From assembly GCA_016292135.1 (NCBI GenBank), contig JAEFAZ010000002.1, positions 186,001 to 250,000 of the forward strand: 64,000 nt of DNA, given 5' to 3'. This stretch comes from Saccharofermentans sp. (GTDB lineage Bacteria > Bacillota > Clostridia > Saccharofermentanales > Saccharofermentanaceae). A program made the translations under genes and the position numbers. The notes under the pieces were generated by a model. It was not told where the DNA came from. It made no database searches and saw only the letters and a list, made by a program, of their open reading frames with translations. Positions 25,175-34,502 of this stretch are shown piece by piece (the stretch's first letter is position 1; each line of letters begins with the position of its first letter).

Positions 25175-27250
25175 ATGTTAAAGAAACTGGCAGCGGTATT
25201 TGGAATTATTGCGGTGACGGCACTGATCGTTAACCTGCCTTCATTCGGCATAAGGGCGTCAGGGGAGATTGCGATCAACGAAACGAATTTCCCGGATAAG
25301 TACCTTCGGAAAGATCTGACCGAAAAGTTCGGTGACAGTCTGGATGAAAATGAGATAGCCGGAACGACATTTCTTAGTGTGGGAAGAAACGGAACCATCA
25401 GGGATATAACGGGCCTTGAGATATTCACTTCTCTGGAAGGTCTGGATATAGGATATGGTAAACTGACCGAGCCGGATTTCAAAAAGTTCAAGAAACTCAA
25501 GACCCTTGAAATTAGTTTGGCAGAGATCGATTCCCTCGATCTGTCGGGCATGACTACACTCACTGAACTGAAAGCATACAACAGGGCCATCGGTAAAATC
25601 GATCTTACGAACTGCACATCCCTTAACTACGTTTATCTCTATAAAGTCAGTTCATCCGATGTGACACCGTCTATTAAACTCAAAGGCTGTACTGCCTTAA
25701 CAAAACTGGATATCGAGGAGAGCCAGATCAAGGGAGTGGATCTTACGGATCTTAAGAATCTCGAAACTCTCTATTGCACGAATAATAAACTTCTGACTCA
25801 AATAGATCTTTCAAATAACAAAAAACTGACATTTATTAATCTTGCGGGCTGCAATCTCACAAATATCGATCTGTCCAAAAACACGAAGGTAGAGTCTCTT
25901 TTCCTGACTGACAATAGTATCAAGAACCTTACGCTGGAATGCCCCGAGCTTCTGAGGCTCCAGTGCGGTGCAGAAACTCTGCATAATAATGTTCTTCAAG
26001 CGCTTGATATCAGCAAGTGTCCTAAGATCGAAAGACTCACCTGCAGATACTGTTCAATAGATAAGATCTATGCTCCGAAACCCAAAGATAAACTTTATGA
26101 TCTCGATCTGACCGGAACAGAGGCCGAATGGGTGGTCATCATACATCGGGAATGGACCATAGTGACCTCCTGGACAGGAGACGAGAAGAATGGGTATACG
26201 GGAGCTACGGTGAGATACCGCGGAACAGCATCGGGATATGGTGTCATCATTATAGAGAGAGATATCGACATCAGTTCGACCAAGGTTATATCTCCCACAT
26301 GCGATAAGAAGGGCTACACAGTCTACAATGTGAATATTCCGGCATCCAAGACCCCCGACGGGAAGGAGTTCAGCGCTTCGACCAAGGGAAAGTACACCGA
26401 TGCCAAGGGCCACAGCTGGAGCAAGTGGACTGTCAGCAAGAAGGCAACATCCGGCGCGGCGGGTCTTGAGATCAGGACCTGTTCATCCTGCAAGAAGCAG
26501 GAGAAACGCAATGCAGTTCCCTTATATGTCATTTGCGGCAACAATCTTACCCTGAACAAGGTTTTTGACGGAACAACCCGGTGGAATACTTCTGACAAGA
26601 AGATCGCGACGGTCGACTCCAGCGGTGTCGTTACCGGCAAGTCCGCAGGAACGGTCACCATCACGGCAACTTGTGAAGGGAAGAGTGAACAGATCAAGGT
26701 AACAGTCCTCTATAAGGACGTGATCAATCCCGATGACTTCTGGTTCACTCCGACATATGCGCTTACGGATGCCGGTATAGTCAAGGGCTATGACAACCAG
26801 ACGAGTTTCAGACCTTCCGGCGTGTGCACGAGGGCTCAGATCGTTACTTTCCTTTGGAGACTTAAAGGTCAGCCCGAGCCGAAGGCCAAGAAATGCAAGT
26901 TCTCCGATGTCAAGAAGACTGATTATTACTATAAGGCATGTATCTGGGGCAATGAGAATCACGTGGTCGAAGGCTATAAGGACGGCACATTCGGACCTAA
27001 GATCATGTGCGCCCGCCGTCATGCGGTGACCTTCCTCTGGCGTCTGGCAGGCAAACCCGAGCCCGAGACAACAAAGAATAAGTTCAATGACATCAAGTCC
27101 AAGGATTATTACTATAAGGCAACCCTCTGGGCTTCCGAAAAGAAGATCCTCGAAGGTTACGATGACGGCACCTTCCGCCCGGATGGCGCCTGCCTCAGGA
27201 GGCAGATGGTCACCTTCCTTTATAAATTCGATAAGTATTTAAACAAGTAA
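25175..27250 (+). CDS. Secreted leucine-rich-repeat protein with Big_2 and three SLH repeats
   Basis: 691 residues. A signal peptide (1 to about 27) is followed by the family opening INETNFPDKYLRKDLTEKF, then about ten LRRs of 21-23 residues (TLEISLAEIDSLDLSG, KLTFINLAGCNLTNIDLSKN). A linker contains GHSWSKW and a CSSCK pair. Then come a Big_2-like domain (WNTSDKKIATVDSSG) and three SLH repeats of about 58 residues ending KYLNK. SLH repeats hold proteins on cell-wall polysaccharide, so this is a surface protein whose LRR face probably binds a ligand. The ATG is set by CCGGAGGTTCGGGC. Confidence 0.85.
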   Translation: MLKKLAAVFGIIAVTALIVNLPSFGIRASGEIAINETNFPDKYLRKDLTEKFGDSLDENEIAGTTFLSVGRNGTIRDITGLEIFTSLEGLDIGYGKLTEPDFKKFKKLKTLEISLAEIDSLDLSGMTTLTELKAYNRAIGKIDLTNCTSLNYVYLYKVSSSDVTPSIKLKGCTALTKLDIEESQIKGVDLTDLKNLETLYCTNNKLLTQIDLSNNKKLTFINLAGCNLTNIDLSKNTKVESLFLTDNSIKNLTLECPELLRLQCGAETLHNNVLQALDISKCPKIERLTCRYCSIDKIYAPKPKDKLYDLDLTGTEAEWVVIIHREWTIVTSWTGDEKNGYTGATVRYRGTASGYGVIIIERDIDISSTKVISPTCDKKGYTVYNVNIPASKTPDGKEFSASTKGKYTDAKGHSWSKWTVSKKATSGAAGLEIRTCSSCKKQEKRNAVPLYVICGNNLTLNKVFDGTTRWNTSDKKIATVDSSGVVTGKSAGTVTITATCEGKSEQIKVTVLYKDVINPDDFWFTPTYALTDAGIVKGYDNQTSFRPSGVCTRAQIVTFLWRLKGQPEPKAKKCKFSDVKKTDYYYKACIWGNENHVVEGYKDGTFGPKIMCARRHAVTFLWRLAGKPEPETTKNKFNDIKSKDYYYKATLWASEKKILEGYDDGTFRPDGACLRRQMVTFLYKFDKYLNK

Positions 27251-27275
27251 GATCCTATTTTCGAAAAGCTCTTAC

Positions 27276-27304
27276 CGCCGCTCAGCTAGCTCTGCCGGGC
27301 GGCG
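27276..27304 (+). terminator. Terminator after the first LRR gene
   Basis: CGCCGC / GCGGCG stem with a structured 17-base loop, followed by TTTTTC. Confidence 0.6.
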
Positions 27305-27488
27305 TTTTTCTTGCTCCGGAAGGCTTTTCGGGACGTTTGACAGGGGTCCGGATATCGAATGCCGATTAACAGAAAATACACACGATGTAACATTTTGTAC
27401 ATAACTGTTTACAATTTAGAAACAATTTGGTAGACTTGATAATGTACATGCAGGCAGTTCCGTTTAAAACGGACAGGAGGGGTTATAT

Positions 27489-28481
27489 ATGGAGGGGAGT
27501 CTTATTAAGAAATTCGCCACGGCGTTACTGGCGCTGACGGTCACGTTTGGTGTCGTCGCCGTGGCGGATACGACTTCCCGGGCTTTGGGTGATATCGAGA
27601 TCAACGAGACGAATTTCCCGGACCCGGCGTTCAGACTCTATGTCAGTGAGAAGTTCGACAACAACCCGAAGGACAACAGGTTTTCGCAGGCTGAGATCGA
27701 TAATGCGAAAAACATCTCTGTCCTTAACTGCAAGATGTCCAGTTTGAAGGGCATCGAATTCTTCACGTCCCTCGAAAAGATCGAGACCAGCCACGGGAGA
27801 TTTAAGGAGCTCGATCTTTCCCAAAATACAAAACTCAAAGTCGTTTCAAGCCATAACGGCGTTCTCGAAAAGATCGATCTGTCCGGCTGCAAGGATATCG
27901 AGAGAGTCATCTTATATCAGAACAGGCTGGTATCCCTTGATCTTTCAGACAAAAAGGAGCTCGTGGAGGTCGACTGCAAGAATAATGCCCTGACGTCTGT
28001 TAACGTCACAGGCGCAACCTCGCTCGAGACACTGGAGCTTTTTAAGAATAAACTGACGGAAATCGATGTGAGCAGCAACAGGTCGCTTAAGATATTGGAT
28101 TTCGGACATAACGATATCGTTGATATCGATATCAGAAACAATAGCAATCTCACGGAACTTTGGACAGATAACAATCCCATCGGATCGGTCGACATAAGCC
28201 GCAACAGCCACATAACAGATGTTTATCAGAACGGAAAACTGATAGATCAGGTGTTGGAAGCAGATGACGGATCAAAGGATTTCCATGTCTATCAGAAAGA
28301 CCAGATGCGCTTTTCCGTTGATGCTTCAGTGGCGGTAAGTACAGGCGCGAATGCCGCAGCGGATGATCTTAAGGCTGCGACTTTCCTTGATTATGTCAGG
28401 ATATATCTGGACAAGGTACTGACGGTCTCATTGATAATGCCTTACATCGGGACGACGTCAGGTTCCGGTCTCATATGGTGA
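27489..28481 (+). CDS. Secreted leucine-rich-repeat protein without surface anchor
   Basis: 330 residues. A signal peptide (ending near residue 33), the opening INETNFPDPAFRLYVSEKF with an EF-hand-like stretch, and about eight LRRs (KLTEIDVSSNRSLKILDFGHN) match its neighbours. It ends after the LRRs with a short unrelated tail (TGANAAADDLKAA) and lacks the Big_2 and SLH domains of the other family members. It could be freely secreted, or a truncated copy. The ATG follows GGAGGGG. It lies 61 bp before the next LRR gene and may be co-transcribed with it. Confidence 0.8.
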   Translation: MEGSLIKKFATALLALTVTFGVVAVADTTSRALGDIEINETNFPDPAFRLYVSEKFDNNPKDNRFSQAEIDNAKNISVLNCKMSSLKGIEFFTSLEKIETSHGRFKELDLSQNTKLKVVSSHNGVLEKIDLSGCKDIERVILYQNRLVSLDLSDKKELVEVDCKNNALTSVNVTGATSLETLELFKNKLTEIDVSSNRSLKILDFGHNDIVDIDIRNNSNLTELWTDNNPIGSVDISRNSHITDVYQNGKLIDQVLEADDGSKDFHVYQKDQMRFSVDASVAVSTGANAAADDLKAATFLDYVRIYLDKVLTVSLIMPYIGTTSGSGLIW

Positions 28482-28542
28482 TCATGCTTTTATAAGCAGG
28501 GAGAATAATAAAAAAGCAAAAGTTGACAGGGGGGTAATACCA

Positions 28543-31386
28543 ATGCAAAAACAAATCCTGGGAAGAACGCTTCCGGCGGTTCTGGCTCTATCTGCGGCAT
28601 TTCTTGTCGTAGGTCTTGTGAAGACTACGGCTCTGGCAGATGATCTTATCGAGATAAATGAAGAGAATTTTCCCGATAAGATATTCCGTGAATACGTTAC
28701 CGAACAGTTCGATCGCAGTCCTCAAGACGGAAAACTTTCGCTGGCAGAGCGCGAGGATGCCCAATGGATATCGCTCAGCGAGAAATCGGTAACAAGTGTT
28801 AAGGGAGTAGAGTTTTTTCCCAATATCTATCAATTCTACAGTTACAAAAACAAACTGGGAGATGTGGATCTTTCCAAGAATACCGAACTTACCGACGTCA
28901 GATGCCCTTGTTCAGGGGTCACGAGTCTTGATCTTACGGGCTGCAAACAGCTGGAAGTGCTTTATTGCAATGGTAACGAACTGACCCGGCTCGATCTTTC
29001 CGGTAAGAGCAGTCTGACCACTCTTGAGTGCGAGCATAACGAAATCGCCGAAATGGATCTAACCGGATGCACATCCCTTGACAGGATCATCGGATACGAT
29101 AACAAGCTCACAGAACTCGATATCAGCACTAATACAGAGCTGGATTACGTGATGCTCTGTAATAACCGGCTTAAGTCTCTCGATATTCAAAAAAACAAGA
29201 AGATCAAGCGTCTTAATCTATACGATAATCAGATCGACGTTTTCGATGTCAGTCCCCATGCAGGATTACTGGAGGCTTATTTGACAGGAGAGAGAGGAGA
29301 ACCGTCGTACGGTTCCGGAGCTAACACTCACAGCTATGTCAGTTATTCCTGTGCTAACGGATATTTTGATATTGATCTTCAGACCGAGATATTCACCGGT
29401 GTCGAGATCAATGAAGAAAACTTCCCGGACAGATTATTCCGGAGCGCAGTAAAGAACTGGTATGACATCGATAACAACGGGCGTCTTTCCCTTGCTGAGA
29501 TCAAAAAAGTCAAGAGCATGCGCATCGGAAATTTTACTCTGCAGAGTTTAAAAGGCGTTGAATTCTTCACTGAACTCGAGCTTTTGGAGTGTAATAACAA
29601 CAGGTTGCAAAGCCTTGATGTTTCCAAGAATACGAAGCTTAAGATGCTTTACTGCGGCAATAATCTGCTGACGGAACTTGACGTTAGTCAGAACAAGGAC
29701 CTGCAGATACTTGATTGCGAGCACAACCGTTTGAAAAAGATTGATGTCAGTGCCAATGACAAGCTTAGAAAACTTGTTTGTTTATCCAACTATATCAAGG
29801 AACTCGACGTGTCTAAAAACACCAGTCTTTCAGAACTCAGGTGTCGTGACAACTTCCTTAAGAGTATTGATGTAAAGAACAATACGAATCTGGTGCATTT
29901 AGATTGCTGCGAGAATGAGATCTCATCACTTGATCTTTCAAATAACAAGGCTCTTGTAAACCTGTATTGCGGCGATAATAAACTCAAGGCGGTTAACGTG
30001 AAGAATAATCCTCTCCTTCAGAGGCTTGCATGTCATAATAACCAGATCGTCTTTCTGGATACCCGCAACAATCCGGATCTTGTGTTCCTTAACTGCATAA
30101 ACAACGACTTAGACGATCTTGATGTCAGCGAAAATTTCAAATTAGAAACATTAAGGTGCAGCGATAATAATATCGATAAGGTCTATGTTGCTGATATACC
30201 TGAAGAAGTCGTAAAAGACAGTTTTACATTACTGGTATTCGTATCTCCCTCTGCCTGGAGATTTTCGGACATAAGCTGGTTTGGCTACGACGGCGAACTG
30301 TCAGCCGGAGCGAACTACTATTCATACACGAATTCCGGCGAGAAGAAATATGCCTATGCAGCCATGACGATCACGAAAAAAGTAGTGGATGCTACCTGCG
30401 TTAAGAGCGGAGAGAAGGTCTATACGGCAACCGTTGACGCATCTACAGCTTACGACGGCAAAGCAAGGGAGAGCAGCAAAACGGTCACGATCCCCGCGAC
30501 CGGCCACAGCTGGGGCGACTGGACGGTTACGAAAGAAGCTACAGCCACGAAAGAAGGATCAAAGAAGCATACCTGCTCCGTATGCGGCAAGACCGAGACT
30601 GAAGTAATCCCCAAGCTGGATGTTACACTGACTCTCGAAAAAGACAGCCTCAGCATTATCTGCGGTCAGAACAAGACCCTCAAGGCAACCGTAAAAGGCG
30701 TTGAGACTGCTCCCGCCTTCAAGTCTTCCGACAGCAAGATCGCATCCGTTGATTCCAACGGCAAGATCACTGCCAAGATGGCAGGTACAGTCACCATCAC
30801 GGTTTCAGTAGCCGGTATCAAGGCAACTTGCAAGGTCACCATCCTCTATAAGGACGTCACCGACTCATCCAAGTTCTGGTTTGAGCCCGTAAACTATCTG
30901 ACAGCCAAGGGTGTCGTAAAAGGCTACGACAACCAGACAACTTTCAAGCCCGACAACAAGTGTACCCGCGCCCAGATGATCACTTTCCTCTGGAGGCTTC
31001 AGGGAGAACCCGCCCCCAAGTCGGATACTTGCAAGTTTTCGGACGTTTCCAGCTCAGACTACTTCTATAAAGCCTGTGTTTGGGGCAGTGAACAGGGTAT
31101 AGTCGAAGGCTATAGCAACGGCACATTCGGTCCGGATATCACCTGTGCCAGAAAGCACGCGGTAACCTTCCTCTGGCGTCTTGCCGGCAAGCCCTCACCC
31201 TCGAGCTCGACCAGCAAGTTCACGGATGTCAAGGAATCCGATTACTTCTATAAGGCTACCCTCTGGGCATCCGAAAAGAAGATCCTTGCAGGTTACGAGG
31301 ACAACACCTTCCGTCCCGACGGCGACTGCCTGAGACGTCAGATGGTGACCTTCCTCTATAAGTACGATAAATACGTCAACAGTTGA
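28543..31386 (+). CDS. Secreted leucine-rich-repeat protein with two LRR blocks, Big_2 and three SLH repeats
   Basis: 947 residues. A signal peptide (1 to about 32) is followed by two LRR blocks, each opened by an INEENFPD segment and an EF-hand/dockerin-like loop; the second (YDIDNNGRLSLAEI, about residue 305) matches the DxDxNGxxxxxE calcium pattern. About 9 and 11 repeats follow (LDVSKNTKLKMLYCGNN). Then come a linker with GHSWGDW and CSVCGK, a Big_2 domain (FKSSDSKIASVDSNG) and three SLH repeats ending KYVNS. Predicted surface-bound recognition or adhesion protein. GGGGGG precedes the ATG. Confidence 0.87.
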   Translation: MQKQILGRTLPAVLALSAAFLVVGLVKTTALADDLIEINEENFPDKIFREYVTEQFDRSPQDGKLSLAEREDAQWISLSEKSVTSVKGVEFFPNIYQFYSYKNKLGDVDLSKNTELTDVRCPCSGVTSLDLTGCKQLEVLYCNGNELTRLDLSGKSSLTTLECEHNEIAEMDLTGCTSLDRIIGYDNKLTELDISTNTELDYVMLCNNRLKSLDIQKNKKIKRLNLYDNQIDVFDVSPHAGLLEAYLTGERGEPSYGSGANTHSYVSYSCANGYFDIDLQTEIFTGVEINEENFPDRLFRSAVKNWYDIDNNGRLSLAEIKKVKSMRIGNFTLQSLKGVEFFTELELLECNNNRLQSLDVSKNTKLKMLYCGNNLLTELDVSQNKDLQILDCEHNRLKKIDVSANDKLRKLVCLSNYIKELDVSKNTSLSELRCRDNFLKSIDVKNNTNLVHLDCCENEISSLDLSNNKALVNLYCGDNKLKAVNVKNNPLLQRLACHNNQIVFLDTRNNPDLVFLNCINNDLDDLDVSENFKLETLRCSDNNIDKVYVADIPEEVVKDSFTLLVFVSPSAWRFSDISWFGYDGELSAGANYYSYTNSGEKKYAYAAMTITKKVVDATCVKSGEKVYTATVDASTAYDGKARESSKTVTIPATGHSWGDWTVTKEATATKEGSKKHTCSVCGKTETEVIPKLDVTLTLEKDSLSIICGQNKTLKATVKGVETAPAFKSSDSKIASVDSNGKITAKMAGTVTITVSVAGIKATCKVTILYKDVTDSSKFWFEPVNYLTAKGVVKGYDNQTTFKPDNKCTRAQMITFLWRLQGEPAPKSDTCKFSDVSSSDYFYKACVWGSEQGIVEGYSNGTFGPDITCARKHAVTFLWRLAGKPSPSSSTSKFTDVKESDYFYKATLWASEKKILAGYEDNTFRPDGDCLRRQMVTFLYKYDKYVNS

Positions 31387-31403
31387 TGATCGATAGCTGA
31401 AGA

Positions 31404-31439
31404 ACACATTGCTCCACCGCTCATGCGGGGGCAATGTGT
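31404..31439 (+). terminator. Strong hairpin after the third LRR gene
   Basis: ACACATTGC / GCAATGTGT arms with an inner CCGC-TCAT-GCGG stem, 17 bp after the stop. No T-run follows, so it may stabilise the mRNA end rather than terminate. Confidence 0.45.
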
Positions 31440-31530
31440 CCTGACGCAGCCAACTACCATCAGATCGTTAGCGGGAGCCGGCTTCTCTCCGGTCCGTTGA
31501 TGATACATCATTTATTACTCTCCTTTGTCA

Positions 31531-31559
31531 GAGGCCGCTTCCCCCAAATTAGCGGCCTC
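31531..31559 (+). terminator. Rho-independent terminator before the biosynthetic operon
   Basis: GAGGCCGCT / AGCGGCCTC perfect 9-bp stem, 11-base loop, followed by TCACATTTTT. Confidence 0.6.
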
Positions 31560-31623
31560 TCACATTTTTGGTGGCAGTTACAGGGGTTCTCCGGCTGCAC
31601 TGGGGTCAAATTCTTGTATTTAT

Positions 31624-31698
31624 TATAATATGGTGATAAAATCATCAAGTTAAACATATGTGCATATGTTCCTTTTGTGATGTCTATTTTTCACAAAA
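31624..31698 (+). promoter_or_regulatory. Candidate promoter and operators of the biosynthetic operon
   Basis: TATAAT at 31624-31629 is followed by a perfect palindrome AACATATG-TG-CATATGTT (31653-31670) and an inverted repeat TTTTGTGA / TCACAAAA with a 10-base spacer (31673-31698). The first gene starts at 31738. The two inverted repeats lie downstream of the -10 and could be repressor sites or leader hairpins; the regulator is unknown. Confidence 0.4.
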
Positions 31699-31737
31699 TG
31701 AGGCGCATATAGACTATGAATATGAGGAAATGGCGGA

Positions 31738-33378
31738 ATGGAAAGAGATCTGTGGATGGCCGGTCAGATGAATGAGAGCCGTAAGCTCCCAGTCGAACCG
31801 GATACTGTTCTTTTCATTGAAGATTTCTCGACAGGAGCTGCCGGAGTAGTCTCCAATCTGTTCATGGAGGCGCTGAAGGATCCGGCATACAGCCATTGCC
31901 GTCTTGTCTGGACGGCCCGTGATTATGTTTCAACGCTGGATCAGTTTGGTGAACTCATAGAGGATGACAGAGTCTGGATCGTTATGCGAGGAATGGCAGA
32001 TTTCATCAAAGCTTTAGCTGTGGCGGGCAGGATCTATTGTGCCAATACTCTCCCCAACTATTACATAAAAAGAGAGGGACAGACGATATATACGTCTTTT
32101 CAGTTGTATATCTTTACTTCTGACTGTTATACGAAGAACCAGATCAAGAATGCAGTAAAAACCCTCAATGATACAGATTATTTTCTTTGTGCCGACGATG
32201 GTTATGACGATGCTGTTCTTGTGAAAGATCTCGGCATTTCCCGGGACCGTATCAGTTATTATCCGCTGCCTGCGGAAACAGCTGACAGGAACAAGATCAT
32301 TATTTCCATCAACAGGGAACCGCACCTTACAAGAAACTGCTCATCATTTGCAGGCTTTGTGAAAAGGATAGAAGCTCTTGCCGGATTTTACGGTAAGACA
32401 GTCTGTTCTTTTACAGGCCTTTCTTTCTGGAAAAAGTACAGGGAACAGAAGGATTATTTCGGTATCGAAAATGTTTTCTGTGACGAGCAGAACCTGACTC
32501 GTTTTTACGGTGATGCATGTCTTCTCATTACTGACAGCTATTTACGAGCGTTACAGGCACAGAGGTGTCATATTCCGGTTATCCTCTGCGCTGACAAAGA
32601 GATGCCCGAAATGCTGGATGGTTTTTTCGAGGATCTGACGGTAGCGACACAGTACTCGACGATCTACAGGGAGATGGAAAGACTTTTTGGAGGTCTCGGA
32701 GTAGAAGGAGAGCTACTTTACAGTGAAGAAGATGCGGATGAGAAAGCCGGAAAGGATGATCCGATATTCGGAAAGCCGGAGAGACACGACGTGGAAAGTG
32801 ATTATGCAGATGAAAGCGGTGAAGATAACGATGACGAAGAAACCGCTGTTTCAGCCGAAAGGATCTGTAGCAGAAAAGACAGGTCTTCCGCAGATTTCTT
32901 CTGCAGAAGGGAAGTTGCTCCCGCCGAAAACAGGGAAAGTTATCTTTATCTTTTCAAATGGGAGAAGAGCGCTTCCTATGCAGAAACTGTTGAGAGGTGG
33001 TTGGAGAAGACCGATGACGGAAAGAAGGACATCACATTGATGTTTTTAAGTTCCGGGAGCAGTGCCCTTTACGACGATATCCAAAGATTTCATTTACCGC
33101 ACCGCATTACATGCAGAGTCGGATACTATCAGAGCTCACAGGAAGAGAGAAAGATGATCAAGGAAAAGAGCGGAGACCTCGATGATTATCTTGAGAATAG
33201 TTCCCATGCATTTATTGCGGACGAGTGGAAGCGTCTTTTGGGCAATGTTCATTTTGATCACATCATTGCCGACAAGACATCTATCTTCTTCTGGAAGACC
33301 ATGTATAAATATCCTCCGACGGATGATTTTGTCATCCTGGAAAGTGAAGATAAAAAGAATCTGCTGAATGAAAAATAA
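31738..33378 (+). CDS. CDP-glycerol glycerophosphotransferase-like protein (TagB/TagF family, divergent)
   Basis: 546 residues. Residues about 20-120 match the start of the teichoic-acid glycerophosphotransferase family (TVLFIEDFSTGAAG, CRLVWTARDY, RIYCANTLPNYYIKREGQ), and the later part has a GT-B-like layout (DACLLITDSY). An acidic, low-complexity insertion (about 330-375, rich in Asp and Glu) splits the C-terminal half. The family adds polyol phosphates from CDP donors to cell-wall polymers; here the donor is unknown and the normal HGTP motif is not obvious, so activity is uncertain. First gene of the operon. GAGGAAA precedes the ATG. Confidence 0.6.
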   Translation: MERDLWMAGQMNESRKLPVEPDTVLFIEDFSTGAAGVVSNLFMEALKDPAYSHCRLVWTARDYVSTLDQFGELIEDDRVWIVMRGMADFIKALAVAGRIYCANTLPNYYIKREGQTIYTSFQLYIFTSDCYTKNQIKNAVKTLNDTDYFLCADDGYDDAVLVKDLGISRDRISYYPLPAETADRNKIIISINREPHLTRNCSSFAGFVKRIEALAGFYGKTVCSFTGLSFWKKYREQKDYFGIENVFCDEQNLTRFYGDACLLITDSYLRALQAQRCHIPVILCADKEMPEMLDGFFEDLTVATQYSTIYREMERLFGGLGVEGELLYSEEDADEKAGKDDPIFGKPERHDVESDYADESGEDNDDEETAVSAERICSRKDRSSADFFCRREVAPAENRESYLYLFKWEKSASYAETVERWLEKTDDGKKDITLMFLSSGSSALYDDIQRFHLPHRITCRVGYYQSSQEERKMIKEKSGDLDDYLENSSHAFIADEWKRLLGNVHFDHIIADKTSIFFWKTMYKYPPTDDFVILESEDKKNLLNEK

Positions 33379-33393
33379 TAAAGAGGTGGAACA

Positions 33394-34488
33394 ATGAGCA
33401 ATCTGATCGAAGATAAATTGAATTTTACGGTAGGTCCGGTAATGTCCTCGGATGAGGTGAAGGAGATCGGAAACTGTAACACGCCATATTTCCGTACTCC
33501 CGAGTTTTCCGCAGTTATGCTGGAGAACGAGAGGATGATCAAGGAGATGGCCGGGGCAGATGATACTGCTAAAGTGGTCTTTATAACGGGATCGGGGACC
33601 GCATCGATGGAAGCCGTCATAATGAATACATTGACTTCTCAGGATAAAGCGCTTGTTGTTAAGGGCGGAAGCTTTGGTGCACGTTTCTCGCAGCTCTGTG
33701 AGATCCATGAGATCCCTCACACGGATATTGTGCTGGAGAGCGGAAAAGCTCTTCATAAAGAAGATCTTGTCCCGTACGAAGGAAAGGATTATACGGCATT
33801 TATCGTTAATCTCGGAGAGACTTCCACAGGTGTTCTTTATGATCTGGCCCTTATCTCTGATTTCTGCAGAAGAAACGGTCTGTTCCTTATAGTAGACGCC
33901 ATAAGTGCATTCCTGGCTGATCCGATCGACATGAAGGGATCGGGGATAGATGTTATGATAACGGGTTCCCAGAAAGCTCTTGCGGTTCCTCCGGGAATAT
34001 CAGTCATCATACTTGCCGAAAAAGCTTTGGAGAGGGTAAGTTCAACTCCCTGTAAGTGCATGTATCTTGATCTTAAGGATGCGCTTCACAATATGGAAAG
34101 GGGACAGACCCCTTTTACTCCTGCTGTCACGATATTGCTTCAGATCAATCAGAGACTCAGACAGATCGAGGAAAACGGCGGAGCAAAGTCGGAAAATGAG
34201 AGAATAGCAGAACTCGCCGGTGATTTTCGTGCCAAGATAGCGGATATGCCTTTTGATCTTTATGCCGAGACCCCTTCAAATGCGGTTACCGCATTGAAGA
34301 GCAGGAACCACTCGGCAAAGGAGATCTTCCGTCTCCTCAAGGATGAGTACGGGATATGGATCTGTCCCAACGGCGGAGATCTTGCGGACGAAGTTTTTCG
34401 CGTAGGACACTTGGGGAATCTTACGATTGAAGATAACGACACTTTGATAAAGGCTTTGAACGACCTTAAAGCCAGAGAGGTTTTCTAA
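33394..34488 (+). CDS. Class V aminotransferase (alanine-glyoxylate / 2-aminoethylphosphonate transaminase group)
   Basis: 364 residues, fold type I PLP enzyme. FTVGP near the start, the phosphate loop GSGTASMEA, Asp168 in IVDAIS and the Schiff-base Lys194 in TGSQKAL are in place, as is the late Arg in DEVFRVGH. It moves an amino group onto an aldehyde or oxo acid. The group includes 2-aminoethylphosphonate transaminases, but no PEP mutase or phosphonopyruvate decarboxylase lies in the window, so another amino-aldehyde substrate made by the operon is plausible. 15 bp after the previous gene. Confidence 0.82.
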   Translation: MSNLIEDKLNFTVGPVMSSDEVKEIGNCNTPYFRTPEFSAVMLENERMIKEMAGADDTAKVVFITGSGTASMEAVIMNTLTSQDKALVVKGGSFGARFSQLCEIHEIPHTDIVLESGKALHKEDLVPYEGKDYTAFIVNLGETSTGVLYDLALISDFCRRNGLFLIVDAISAFLADPIDMKGSGIDVMITGSQKALAVPPGISVIILAEKALERVSSTPCKCMYLDLKDALHNMERGQTPFTPAVTILLQINQRLRQIEENGGAKSENERIAELAGDFRAKIADMPFDLYAETPSNAVTALKSRNHSAKEIFRLLKDEYGIWICPNGGDLADEVFRVGHLGNLTIEDNDTLIKALNDLKAREVF

Positions 34489-34502
34489 AGGGAGAGAAAA
34501 GT

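Larger units (their letters stand above)
31387..31737. other. 351-bp region between the first LRR array and the biosynthetic operon
   Basis: Contains two strong hairpins (31404-31439, 31531-31559), a TATAAT at 31624 and two inverted repeats (31653-31670, 31673-31698) ahead of the operon. No ORF with a convincing ribosome site was seen. Confidence 0.6.

Noticed and set aside
28482..28542. Frameshift joining the anchorless LRR gene to the next one
   Set aside because: The downstream gene has its own ribosome site, signal peptide and NFPD opening, so the two are separate genes.
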